Below are positions 47,562-56,917 of a DNA stretch of 64,000 bases, in pieces. The first letter of the stretch is position 1; each line of letters opens with the position of its first letter. Origin of the DNA: Candidatus Bostrichicola ureolyticus (GTDB taxonomy: Bacteria > Bacteroidota > Bacteroidia > Flavobacteriales > Blattabacteriaceae); contig CP100319.1 in assembly GCA_029851125.1 (NCBI GenBank), positions 280,794-344,793 of the forward strand, read 5' to 3'. The notes under the pieces are model-generated. The model was not told the origin of the DNA, did no database searches, and worked only from the letters and a program-made list of their open reading frames with translations. A program made the position numbers and the translations under genes.

Positions 47562-48481
47562 TAAGTTCTTTTAAAATTTCTGTTTTTTTATTTACAGAAC
47601 TATCAATTCCTTTTGATTTAGCATCTGCTTTTCTAATAAATGAAATAATTTTTATAATCTTTTTCAAAGAATAATTTTTTGAAGCTTTATATATATATTC
47701 ATTTGTATTTTTTTTATATAAATGATATTCTATAAGTTGTGTAAAAAACTTATATAAAAGATTTATAATAGGTATGATTGAATCATTAAAACTACAAATT
47801 AATTTATACGCATTAAAACTATCATTAATTGCTATATATTTATATAATTGTTTAAAATTATAATAGTTTGATATATATTTTTTAATAAAATTGTGAGTAA
47901 TATTACTACCTTCAGGTAAAAGAATATTTATTTTTTTTAATTCATTAGCAATACGTGAAATATCTGTACCTAAATATTCTATAATAAGCATTGTTGCTTC
48001 TTTAGTAATAGTAAAGCCTTTTTTTTTAAGTTTGAAACTATCCAATCAAAAACTTGATAAGTATATAATTTGTTACTTTGAAAGATTATACCATTTTTTT
48101 TTATGCTTTGATAAAGTTTATTTGTTTTATTTAAAATATTTTTATAACATATTATCAATATAGTACTATTTATAGGATTATCTGTATATATAGATAAATT
48201 TTCTATATTAGATAATAATTGAGCTTCTTTTACAATTATAACAGTATAATTACTCATAATGGGATATTTTATAGCATATGTAATAATAGATTTAATATCA
48301 GTAGATTGACCATATATTACAATTTGATTTAAAATTTTTTCATTTTCGTTTAAAATATTTTTTTCAATAAAAGTACTTATTTGATCTATAAAATAATATT
48401 CTTTACCAATTAATAAATATATTGGTTTATATATTTTTTTTTTATATCATAAATAATATTATTAATATTTTTTATATTCAT
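47536..48481 (-). pseudogene. holA: DNA polymerase III delta subunit, two A-run frameshifts
   Basis: Clamp-loader subunit that opens the sliding clamp. Homology is continuous over the whole span in three frames: from ATG 48481 (DIKKK, then KPIYLLIGKEYYFIDQ), the middle (YTVIIVKEAQLL ... FQSNKLYTYQVFDWIV) and the end (GFTITKEATMLIIEYLGTDISRIANELKK). The two breaks are at an A10 run (plus-strand T10 at 48434-48443) and an A9 run (T9 at 48019-48027). In both cases exactly one more A restores the frame. No other stops interrupt the spliced frame, so decay is minimal. Either slippage during transcription makes some correct mRNA, or the gene has just died, or the assembly is one base short twice. 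Confidence 0.88.
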
Positions 48482-48499
48482 TTTAATAATTAATTTTGC

Positions 48500-48898
48500 A
48501 TGCAAAATAATAAAAAATTTATTTATTGTATAATTCGAAAAAAAAAATACTTATTAACACAAGAAGAATTGGTCCGTCAACATGTTATTAAATTTTTAGT
48601 ACTTGAAAAAGGTTATAGTTTATCGGGAATAGCTGTAGAAGTTCCAATATTGGTAAATAATATACGAAGACGTATAGATATTGTAGTCTATAAATGTGCA
48701 ATTCCCTATATTATAATAGAATGTAAATCACCAAAAAATATAATACCATCACAAAATGATTTTAATCAAATATTGATATATAATCTTGTAATTAAAAGTC
48801 ATTATTTAATGATTACTAATGGTATACAACATGTGTTTTTTATAAAAAAAAATAAAAAATTTATTTTTTTAAAAAAAATTCCTTTTTTTAAAAGCTAA
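48500..48898 (+). CDS. Orphan PD-(D/E)XK nuclease-fold protein (HsdR N-terminal type)
   Basis: 132 residues. Asp 60 in RRRIDIVV, Glu 74 and Lys 76 in IIIECKSP, and Gln 90-X3-Tyr 94 in NQILIYN make a complete-looking PD-(D/E)XK active site like that of type I restriction HsdR N-terminal domains. There is no helicase or specificity partner. I recall similar small proteins beside holA in Flavobacteriia; here it is divergent from holA by 18 bases. It could be a repair, recombination or RNA-processing nuclease; the function is unknown. Intact catalytic residues in a genome this reduced suggest selection. Confidence 0.75.
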   Translation: MQNNKKFIYCIIRKKKYLLTQEELVRQHVIKFLVLEKGYSLSGIAVEVPILVNNIRRRIDIVVYKCAIPYIIIECKSPKNIIPSQNDFNQILIYNLVIKSHYLMITNGIQHVFFIKKNKKFIFLKKIPFFKS

Positions 48899-49031
48899 TA
48901 AAATATAAAAATAACCTATAATAGTCCCTTTAATAATAATCCTTTAATCAAAAACATATAATTTGTTTATGAAATTTTTTTTACATACATTCATTATTAA
49001 TTAATAAAAATTTACATGTAAAAAATTATAC

Positions 49032-50093
49032 ATGCAAGAAGAAATAAAAGAAATATATAATCGTATTAAAGAACTATATGTATCTCTTGATATTAAAAAT
49101 AAGCGTATAGATATAATAAATAAAGAAAAAGAAATCGCATATACTAATTTTTGGAAAAAAAAAAATAATAGTATAATAGAAGAATTACGTATTAAAAAAT
49201 TATGTGTAGAAACTTATGACCAAGTTAAAAACTCTGTAAATGATTTAAATATATTATTTGAATTTTTCAAAAAAGGAGAAATAAATTATTACGAGTTTAA
49301 TAATCAATTTAACATAACAAAACAATTATTATCAGATTTTGAATTTAAAAATATGTTTTCTGATAAAGAAGATACTTTAAATGCTATTTTACAAATTTCT
49401 TCGGGAGCTGGCGGTACAGAAAGTTGCGATTGGGCTGCCATGTTAATGCGAATGTATTTAATGTGGGCTGAAAAAAATGGATATAAAATTATGAATATTC
49501 ACAATTTACCAGGAGATGTTGCTGGAATAAAATCTGTAACCTTAGAAATTAAAGGACAATATGCTTTTGGTTATATTAAATGTGAAAACGGTGTTCATAG
49601 ATTAGTACGTATATCACCGTATAGTAGTAAACGACATACATCTTTTGCTTCTGTATATGTTTATCCTATAGTAAAGGATACTATAGAAATTAATATAAAA
49701 CCCTATGAAATTATTTGGGAAACATTTAGGTCTAGTGGAGCAGGTGGTCAAAATGTTAATAAAGTTGAGACAGGTGTGCGGTTACATCATAGACCTACAG
49801 GAATAATTATTGAAAATACTGAATCACGTTCACAATTTCAAAATAAGGAAAGAGCGTTACAATTATTAAAATCAAGATTATTTCAAATTGAAATTTGTAA
49901 ACGTAATATTAAAAAAAATGAAATGATAAAAAAGAAAATTGAGTGGGGTTCTCAAATACGTAATTATATAATGCATCCTTACAAATTGGTTAAAGATTTA
50001 CGTACAGGATATCAAACTTCTAATATAAATTCAGTTTTAAACGGAGAAATAAATTTTTTTTTAAAAAAAAATTTATTGTTTAATAAAAAATAA
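49032..50093 (+). CDS. prfB: Peptide chain release factor 2, no programmed frameshift, altered codon-reading loop
   Basis: Terminates at UAA and UGA. 353 residues; GGQ catalytic motif at 238-240 (SGAGGQNVNK). Most bacterial prfB genes carry an in-frame CTT-TGA shift site near codon 25; here that spot reads CTT-GAT (49086-49091), the in-frame product, so the feedback frameshift is lost. The UGA-recognition tripeptide SPF appears as SPY (195-197) and the following loop is two residues shorter than usual (SPYSSKRHTSF). UGA stops are still used in this window (rpsQ, rplD, rplO, glpF, truA). Confidence 0.95.
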   Translation: MQEEIKEIYNRIKELYVSLDIKNKRIDIINKEKEIAYTNFWKKKNNSIIEELRIKKLCVETYDQVKNSVNDLNILFEFFKKGEINYYEFNNQFNITKQLLSDFEFKNMFSDKEDTLNAILQISSGAGGTESCDWAAMLMRMYLMWAEKNGYKIMNIHNLPGDVAGIKSVTLEIKGQYAFGYIKCENGVHRLVRISPYSSKRHTSFASVYVYPIVKDTIEINIKPYEIIWETFRSSGAGGQNVNKVETGVRLHHRPTGIIIENTESRSQFQNKERALQLLKSRLFQIEICKRNIKKNEMIKKKIEWGSQIRNYIMHPYKLVKDLRTGYQTSNINSVLNGEINFFLKKNLLFNKK

Positions 50094-50116
50094 ATGATTA
50101 ATAAATTTTTTTTATA

Positions 50117-50854
50117 ATGAAACTGTTGGAAGGAAAAGTAGCTATTATTACAGGAGGAACTAGGGGAATTGGTAATGCAATTGTAAAATTATTTTGTAAA
50201 CATGGTGCTATAGTAATTTTTACATTTATTAATTCAACAAAATTAGCTAAAAATATTGAGAAAGAATTTAGTAAATATTCAATAATCAAAGGTTATAAAG
50301 TTGATGCAGTTGATTTACAAGCATCTCAAGAATTTTCAAATAAAATTTATCAAGAATTTGGAAAAATAGATATTATTATTAATAATGCAGGAATTATTAG
50401 AGATAATTTATTACTACGTATGAGTAAAGAAGATTGGGATAAAGTTATAGAAACAAATCTAAGTTCGGTTTTTAATTTTACAAAATCTGTAATTATTCCA
50501 ATGATAAAACAACGTCATGGTTCAATTATTAATATGAGTTCTATTATTGGAATAAATGGTAATGTAGGGCAGGCTAATTATGCTGCTTCTAAGGCAGGAA
50601 TAATAGGTTTTACTAAATCTATAGCAAAAGAATTAGGTTCTAGAAATATTCGTTGTAATGCTATAGCTCCTGGATTTATTAATACAGAAATGAATGCTTC
50701 CTTATTAAATGATAAAAAAATAAAAAATTATATTTATTTAAAAAAAATTGGTAAGCCAATAGATGTAGCTAACTGTTGTTTATTTTTGGCTTCTGATTTA
50801 TCTTCTTATGTTACTGGAGAAGTATTAAATGTAAATGGAGGAATGTATTGGTAA
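50117..50854 (+). CDS. fabG: 3-oxoacyl-ACP reductase FabG
   Basis: NADPH-dependent short-chain dehydrogenase of fatty-acid synthesis. 245 residues. TGGTRGIG cofactor loop, NNAGI, catalytic Ser in NMSSIIG and YAASK (Tyr and Lys), then PGFINTEM. Pairs functionally with FabZ (25633-26094). Starts 23 bases after prfB. Confidence 0.94.
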   Translation: MKLLEGKVAIITGGTRGIGNAIVKLFCKHGAIVIFTFINSTKLAKNIEKEFSKYSIIKGYKVDAVDLQASQEFSNKIYQEFGKIDIIINNAGIIRDNLLLRMSKEDWDKVIETNLSSVFNFTKSVIIPMIKQRHGSIINMSSIIGINGNVGQANYAASKAGIIGFTKSIAKELGSRNIRCNAIAPGFINTEMNASLLNDKKIKNYIYLKKIGKPIDVANCCLFLASDLSSYVTGEVLNVNGGMYW

Positions 50855-50873
50855 ATAATAAAAAAAAATAAAT

Positions 50874-53435
50874 ATGAATTTTAATAAATTCACTATAAAA
50901 ACTCAAGAAGTTATACAACAAGCTCAGTTAATTGCACAAGAAAATAGGCAACAATTTATAGAAAATGCGCATATCTTAAAAAGTATATTAAAAATTGATG
51001 ATAATATTGCTCCTTTTATATTAAAAAATATTAATTTAAAACTAATTGAAGATAATTTAAATAAAATAATTAATACTTATCCTAAAATAACATCACAAAC
51101 ACAACAACATCTAAGTACCAATGTAGTTAATATGTTAAATCAAGCTAATAGGCTAGCTGAAAATTTACATGATGAATATATATCTATAGAACATATATTA
51201 TGGGGTCTCCTAAAAGTAGGAGATCAAATATCTAAATTATTAATTGATATAGGAGTTACAGAAAAAAATATAATAAATATTATTGAAGAAATGCGAAAAA
51301 AAAATGGTAATATAAATTCACCAACAAATGAAAATATATATAACGCTTTAAATAAATACTCTAAAAATTTTAATAAATTAGCACGTGAAGGAAAATTAGA
51401 TCCTGTTATTGGAAGAGATGAAGAAATACGAAGGGTATTACAAATTCTATCTAGAAGAACAAAAAATAATCCTATACTTATAGGTGAACCTGGAGTTGGT
51501 AAAACAGCTATTGTTGAAGGTATTGCTCATCGTATTGTTAGTGGTGATGTTCCAGATAATTTAAAATACAAAGAAGTTTTTGCTTTAGATATATCTGGAT
51601 TAATTGCTGGAGCAAAATATAAAGGAGAATTTGAAGAACGAATTAAATCGGTTATTAAAGAAGTTATTCAATCTAATGGTATGGTTATTTTATTTATTGA
51701 TGAAATTCATACATTAGTAGGTGCAGGAGCCAGTGAAGGAGCTATGGACGCTGCTAATATTTTAAAACCTGCTTTGGCCAGAGGCGAATTACGAGCTGTT
51801 GGAGCTACTACTCTAAATGAATATCAAAAATATTTTGAAAAAGATAAGGCACTTGAAAGAAGATTTCAAAAAGTATATGTTAGTGAACCAGACACAGAAT
51901 CGGCTATTTCTATTCTTAGAGGAATTAAGGAAAAATATGAAACACATCATAAAGTTCGTATTAAAGATGAAGCTATTATTGCGTCAGTAGAACTTTCACA
52001 ACGATACATTAGTGATAGATTTTTGCCTGATAAAGCAATAGATCTTATTGACGAAGCAGCTGCTAAATTACGTATGGAAATTAATTCAAAACCTGAAGAA
52101 ATTGATGTATTAGACAGAAAGATAATGCAATTAGAAATACAGAGAGAAGCTATAAAAAGAGAAGATGATAAAAAACAATTAGCTTCAATTAAAGAATTGA
52201 TTTTAAAATTAAACGAACAACGTAATCAATTGACGGATCAATGGAAATGTGAAAAAGAATTAGTAGAAGGTATACAAAAATCTAAAGAAATTATAGAAAA
52301 TTTTAAATTTGAAGCTGAACAAGCTGAACGTGTTGGAAATTATGGAAAAGTAGCTGAACTTAGATATGGAAGAATCAAAGACGAAGAATCTAAAGTAAAA
52401 GCACTTGAAAAAGAATTGATAAAATATAAGGGTAATAAAATGATTAGAGAAGAAGTTTGTAGTGAAGATATAGCTGAAGTAGTTTCTAAATGGACTGGTA
52501 TTCCAATAACTAAAATGTTACAAAGTGAAAGTAAAAAATTACTTCTTCTAGAAGAAGTCCTTCATAAACGTGTTATTGGTCAAGAATTACCTATTGAAGC
52601 TGTAGCTAATGCTATACGTCGTTCTAGAGCAGGTCTTAAAGATGAAAAACGTCCCATAGGATCTTTTCTTTTTATGGGTCCTACTGGAGTAGGAAAAACA
52701 GAGTTAGCTAAAGCTTTAGCTGAATATTTATTCGATGATGAAAATAATATGGTTCGTATTGATATGAGTGAATATCAAGAACCTCATTCGGTTAGTCGAC
52801 TAATTGGTGCACCTCCAGGATATATTGGTTATGAAGAAGGTGGGCAATTAACAGAATATGTCCGTCGTCGTCCTTATACTGTTATTCTACTTGATGAAAT
52901 AGAAAAAGCTCATTCAGATACTTTTAATATTTTATTACAAGTATTAGATGATGGTAGGCTAACTGACAATAAAGGTCGTACAGTAAATTTTAAAAATACT
53001 ATAATTATCATGACTTCTAATATTGGGTCAGATATTATACGTGATAATTTTAAAGATATTAAAAATATTAAAAATCAATTAATAACATTGTTGAAAACAA
53101 TATTACGGCCAGAATTTTTAAATCGTATTGATGATATTATTTTATTTAAACCGTTAACTATAAAAGAAATACATAAAATTGTCAAATTACAGTTGACTGA
53201 CTTAGTCAATATTTTATCTAAAAGAAACATTAGGTTAAAAGTAACTGATGAAGTAATTGAATATTTGTCTGAAAAAGGTTATGATCCTTATTTTGGAGCA
53301 CGTCCTATAAAACGTGTAATTCAACATTATGTATTAAATAAGCTTTCAAAAGAAATGTTAAAAGGCAATATATCAGATAATAGTAAAGTTTTATTAGACT
53401 ATAATAAAGAAAAAGGTTTTATAATAAATAAATAA
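50874..53435 (+). CDS. clpB: Disaggregase ClpB
   Basis: Hsp100 ATPase that, with DnaK/DnaJ/GrpE, rescues aggregated proteins. 853 residues: N-domain ([12 protein letters not shown]), AAA1 Walker [10 protein letters not shown] and Walker [10 protein letters not shown], a long coiled-coil middle domain (about 400-520, [16 protein letters not shown]), and AAA2 with GPTGVGKTE and ILLDEIEKA. No IGF-type ClpP loop is seen. The last base is one base from the convergent tRNA-Asp. Confidence 0.97.
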   Translation: MNFNKFTIKTQEVIQQAQLIAQENRQQFIENAHILKSILKIDDNIAPFILKNINLKLIEDNLNKIINTYPKITSQTQQHLSTNVVNMLNQANRLAENLHDEYISIEHILWGLLKVGDQISKLLIDIGVTEKNIINIIEEMRKKNGNINSPTNENIYNALNKYSKNFNKLAREGKLDPVIGRDEEIRRVLQILSRRTKNNPILIGEPGVGKTAIVEGIAHRIVSGDVPDNLKYKEVFALDISGLIAGAKYKGEFEERIKSVIKEVIQSNGMVILFIDEIHTLVGAGASEGAMDAANILKPALARGELRAVGATTLNEYQKYFEKDKALERRFQKVYVSEPDTESAISILRGIKEKYETHHKVRIKDEAIIASVELSQRYISDRFLPDKAIDLIDEAAAKLRMEINSKPEEIDVLDRKIMQLEIQREAIKREDDKKQLASIKELILKLNEQRNQLTDQWKCEKELVEGIQKSKEIIENFKFEAEQAERVGNYGKVAELRYGRIKDEESKVKALEKELIKYKGNKMIREEVCSEDIAEVVSKWTGIPITKMLQSESKKLLLLEEVLHKRVIGQELPIEAVANAIRRSRAGLKDEKRPIGSFLFMGPTGVGKTELAKALAEYLFDDENNMVRIDMSEYQEPHSVSRLIGAPPGYIGYEEGGQLTEYVRRRPYTVILLDEIEKAHSDTFNILLQVLDDGRLTDNKGRTVNFKNTIIIMTSNIGSDIIRDNFKDIKNIKNQLITLLKTILRPEFLNRIDDIILFKPLTIKEIHKIVKLQLTDLVNILSKRNIRLKVTDEVIEYLSEKGYDPYFGARPIKRVIQHYVLNKLSKEMLKGNISDNSKVLLDYNKEKGFIINK

Positions 53436-53436
53436 G

Positions 53437-53510
53437 CGGTCTGGACGGGATTCGAACCCGTGACCACGTGCGTGACAGGCACGCATTCTAACCAACTGAA
53501 CTACCAGACC
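53437..53510 (-). tRNA. trnD: tRNA-Asp (GTC anticodon)
   Basis: 74 bases on the minus strand. Acceptor stem GGTCTGG pairs with CCAGACC, discriminator G, anticodon loop CCTGTCACG with GTC, and T-arm GGGTTCGAATCCC. The CCA end is not encoded, so Cca (36832-38244) must add it. This is the only tRNA recognised in the window. Confidence 0.97.
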
Positions 53511-53556
53511 AAATAAAACAAATTTACTGATTAATAAAATAATATAAAAATATTAT

Positions 53557-53874
53557 TTATAATAATTCATTTAATTTATTACTTATAGTATCTATTGATA
53601 CTATTCCTATAGATCTATGTATTTCTTTACCATTTTTAAAAAAAATTAATGTAGGAATACTTTTAATTAAGTATTCATTAACATTTTTTTGATTATTGTC
53701 AATATTAATTTTATATATAAAGACTTTGTCATCATATTTATTAGATAATTCATCTATTTTAGGAGAAAGTATTTTGCATGGTCCACACCAATCTGCCCAA
53801 AAATATACTAAAACAGGTTTATTGGATTGAATTACTTTTTTATCAAAATTAATATCATTTATTTCTTGTACCAT
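53557..53874 (-). CDS. trxA: Thioredoxin
   Basis: Small redox protein, 105 residues, with the active site WCGPCK and the cis-Pro in SIPTLIFF. Reduced by TrxB, and the probable donor to the peroxiredoxin at 27592-28224. Lies 16 bases after the truncated dnaE and reads in the same direction. Confidence 0.97.
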   Translation of the reverse strand: MVQEINDINFDKKVIQSNKPVLVYFWADWCGPCKILSPKIDELSNKYDDKVFIYKINIDNNQKNVNEYLIKSIPTLIFFKNGKEIHRSIGIVSIDTISNKLNELL

Positions 53875-53890
53875 AATATTTTTTATTTAA

Positions 53891-56806
53891 TTATTTTTTA
53901 AGGCCTAATACTTCTTTTTCTAATTTAATTATATTTGGCCATGGATCACAATGTGGTATAATAGGTTCTTTTATATCTATTTCTTCTTGGCTAAATAGAG
54001 ATTGTTTTTTTTGTTTTATAAATTTTTGATATTTAATACCAAAAAGTATTATATTTTCTAATACATTTAAATATTGTTCTCTTTTTATATTAAAACTGTC
54101 AAAAGCACCTGATAAAATTAAATTTTCTAATATTTTTTTATTTATTATGCGTAAATCAATACGTTTAATAAAATCAAAAATTGAAATATATATCCCATTT
54201 AATTTACGTTCTCGTAAAATATTTGCTACCGCCACATCACCTATACCTTTTATTGCTAATATACTAAACATAATAGCTCCATTATCATTAATTATAAAAG
54301 TCTCTGAACTTTTATTTATATCTGGATTTAAAATTTCTATACCCATTCTTATACATTCTTCTACAAATATAGGGATGTCTTTTATATTTTGCATACTTAA
54401 TACAGAGGTCATATATTCTAAAGGATAATGTGCTTTTAGATAAGCAGTTTTAAAAGCTAGATAAGCATAGCAAGTAGAGTGTGATTTATTGAATGCATAT
54501 GATGCAAAAGCTTCCCAATCTTGCCATATTTTTTTTATTTTTTTATAAGAATATCCATTTTTAATAGATTGTTCTATAAATTTTTTTTTAATGTTATTTA
54601 ATACATTTTTTTGTTTTTTTCCTATAGCTTGGATTAAAATATCTGCTTCACCTTTGCTAAAATTTGCTAATTTTTGAGATAATAACATTACTTGTTCTTG
54701 ATAAATAGTTATACCATAAGTATTTTTTAAAATGTTTTTCATTTCAGGTAAATCATAAACTATAGGTTCTTTACCATGTTTACGAGCTATAAAATTAGGT
54801 ATATATTGCAATGGACCTGGTCTATATAAAGCATTCATTGCAATTAAATCATTAAATTGATCAGGTTTAAGTTTACGTAAATATTTTTGCATACCAATAG
54901 ATTCATATTGAAAGATTCCTATTGTTTCTCCTTTTTTAAAAAGATCATAAGTTTTAGCATCATCTAAAGGAAATTGTTTTATAGTTATATTTTTTATCTT
55001 TTTAATAAGTTTTATAGTATCATTTATAATAGTTAGTGTTTTTAATCCTAAAAAATCCATTTTTAATAAACCAGCACTTTCTACTATTTTATTGTTAAAT
55101 TGGGTAACTAGTAAATCTGAATCTTTTGATATAGCTACTGGAATAATTTCTTTTATATCTAATGGTGTAATTATAATTCCACAAGCGTGTATTCCTGTAT
55201 TTCGTAGAGATCCTTCAATTATTTTTGCTTGTTGAATAATTTTTCCTTTTAAACTTTTTTTGCTATTTAAATATTTTTTTAAAATTAGAATATTTTCTAT
55301 TTCAGACTTATTAAATTTTTCCTTTAACACCAATATTTCTGTTGAATAAATACTTTTAAGTGATATATTATTAGGTACTAGTTTAGTAATTTTATTAGTT
55401 TCATTTAAAGGAAAATTTAGAACTCTAGCTGTATCTCGTATAGCTGATTTAGCACCCATTGTCCCATAAGTAATGATTTTAGCTACATGATTGTATCCAT
55501 ATTTTTTTACTACCCATTTAATAATTTTATCGCGACCCCGATCATCAAAGTCAATATCAATATCTGGAAGAGATATACGGTCTGGATTTAAAAATCTTTC
55601 AAATAGTAGATCATATTTAATTGGATCTATCTCAGTTATACCTATGCAATAAGCAATTACAGAGCCCGCTACTGAACCCCTTCCTGGTCCTACACCAATA
55701 TTCATTTTTTTTGCGTGTAAGATAAAATCATATACAATTAAAAAATATCCTGAGTAACCAATATTTTTAATTGTATTAAGTTCATATTCTATTCGTTCTT
55801 TTATAATATTATTTAATTTTAAATAACGTTTTTTTGCTCCTTTATATGTTAAATATTTTAAATATGCATTTTCATGATTATATTTATTAATAAAATTGTC
55901 AGGAATTTTAAATTTAGGTACTAAAATTGGTTTATTTAATTTATAAATTTCTATTTTAGAAAGTAATTCATCTAAGTTAATAAAAGCTTCTGGTAGATCT
56001 TTAAAAAGATCTACCATTTGCAAAGGACTTTTAAAATAAAATTCATTATTTGGTAAACCAAAACGATATCCTTTTCCTTGTCCTATAGGAGTATTTTGTT
56101 TTTCTCCATCACGTACACATAATAAAATATCATGTGCATTAGCATCTATTTGTTCAAGATAGAAAGTATTATTTTGTACAATATATTTTACATTATATTT
56201 TTTTGCTAACGTAAGCAATACGTTATTAACGTAATTTTCATTTTCTATACCATGACGTAATAATTCAATATAGAAGTCTTCACCAAAACATTCAATCCAC
56301 CAATTGAATACTTTTTCGCCAGCATCTTCTCCAAAATTTATGATTGTATATGGAATTTCTGAATTTAAATCTCCGCTTAAAGCAATTAAACCTTCTTTGT
56401 ATTGTTCAATTAATTTTTTATTTATATGGGGGATACCAGCATAGTATCCGTATATAAAACCTTGTGAACACAGTTTAGATAAATTATGATATCCTTTTTT
56501 ATTTTTTGCTAAAAAAACTTGATTATAACGTTTATCATCATTGTATGAAAGAAATAATTCACTCCCTATAACTCCTTTAATTAATTTATCTTTTTTTTTA
56601 TTAGCTTCTTGAATAGCATTTAAAAAATAAAAAGCTCCCATCATATTACCATAGTCAGTAATACCTAATGCATGCATATTCCAATCAACTGCTTTATTTA
56701 CTAATGATTTAATATCAATTGTAGAAGACAAAATAGAAAAACATGTATGATTATGTAAATTAGCAAATTGGTGTGATAATATATTTTGATTCTTATAATT
56801 TGCCAT
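53891..56806 (-). CDS. dnaE: DNA polymerase III alpha subunit, C-terminally truncated
   Basis: Replicative polymerase. PHP domain starts at LHNHT (His 18, His 20). Palm catalytic residues are Asp 415 and Asp 417 in LPDIDIDF, plus the Asp of KMDFLGLKTL. Fingers/HhH region includes LNGIYISIFDFIKRID. The protein stops at residue 971 right after LEKEVLGL, where homologues continue (GXYXXGHPL) into the OB fold and tau-binding C-terminal domain. A clamp-binding motif QSLF (935-938) survives near the end. trxA begins 16 bases downstream, so no remnant of the missing third exists. Normal bacterial length is about 1160; Bacteroidota are often longer. Confidence 0.95.
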   Translation of the reverse strand: MANYKNQNILSHQFANLHNHTCFSILSSTIDIKSLVNKAVDWNMHALGITDYGNMMGAFYFLNAIQEANKKKDKLIKGVIGSELFLSYNDDKRYNQVFLAKNKKGYHNLSKLCSQGFIYGYYAGIPHINKKLIEQYKEGLIALSGDLNSEIPYTIINFGEDAGEKVFNWWIECFGEDFYIELLRHGIENENYVNNVLLTLAKKYNVKYIVQNNTFYLEQIDANAHDILLCVRDGEKQNTPIGQGKGYRFGLPNNEFYFKSPLQMVDLFKDLPEAFINLDELLSKIEIYKLNKPILVPKFKIPDNFINKYNHENAYLKYLTYKGAKKRYLKLNNIIKERIEYELNTIKNIGYSGYFLIVYDFILHAKKMNIGVGPGRGSVAGSVIAYCIGITEIDPIKYDLLFERFLNPDRISLPDIDIDFDDRGRDKIIKWVVKKYGYNHVAKIITYGTMGAKSAIRDTARVLNFPLNETNKITKLVPNNISLKSIYSTEILVLKEKFNKSEIENILILKKYLNSKKSLKGKIIQQAKIIEGSLRNTGIHACGIIITPLDIKEIIPVAISKDSDLLVTQFNNKIVESAGLLKMDFLGLKTLTIINDTIKLIKKIKNITIKQFPLDDAKTYDLFKKGETIGIFQYESIGMQKYLRKLKPDQFNDLIAMNALYRPGPLQYIPNFIARKHGKEPIVYDLPEMKNILKNTYGITIYQEQVMLLSQKLANFSKGEADILIQAIGKKQKNVLNNIKKKFIEQSIKNGYSYKKIKKIWQDWEAFASYAFNKSHSTCYAYLAFKTAYLKAHYPLEYMTSVLSMQNIKDIPIFVEECIRMGIEILNPDINKSSETFIINDNGAIMFSILAIKGIGDVAVANILRERKLNGIYISIFDFIKRIDLRIINKKILENLILSGAFDSFNIKREQYLNVLENIILFGIKYQKFIKQKKQSLFSQEEIDIKEPIIPHCDPWPNIIKLEKEVLGLKK

Positions 56807-56917
56807 TTCAGATTTATTCTATTTCAAATTTATTTTTATTATTATGGGAAATAACTACTATAAGTTCTGAAAAACACTTTGTTTTGGTACTATACGTGTT
56901 TTTAATAGTTTCACATT

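Noticed and set aside
48899..49031. 133-base gap before prfB as a possible RNA gene or riboswitch
   Set aside because: No stable stem, tRNA arms or conserved motif seen; probably a leader with an undefined promoter.
53875..53890. A slippage site restoring full-length dnaE
   Set aside because: Only 16 bases separate the stop from trxA and none of the missing OB/CTD sequence is present, so no frameshift could restore it.
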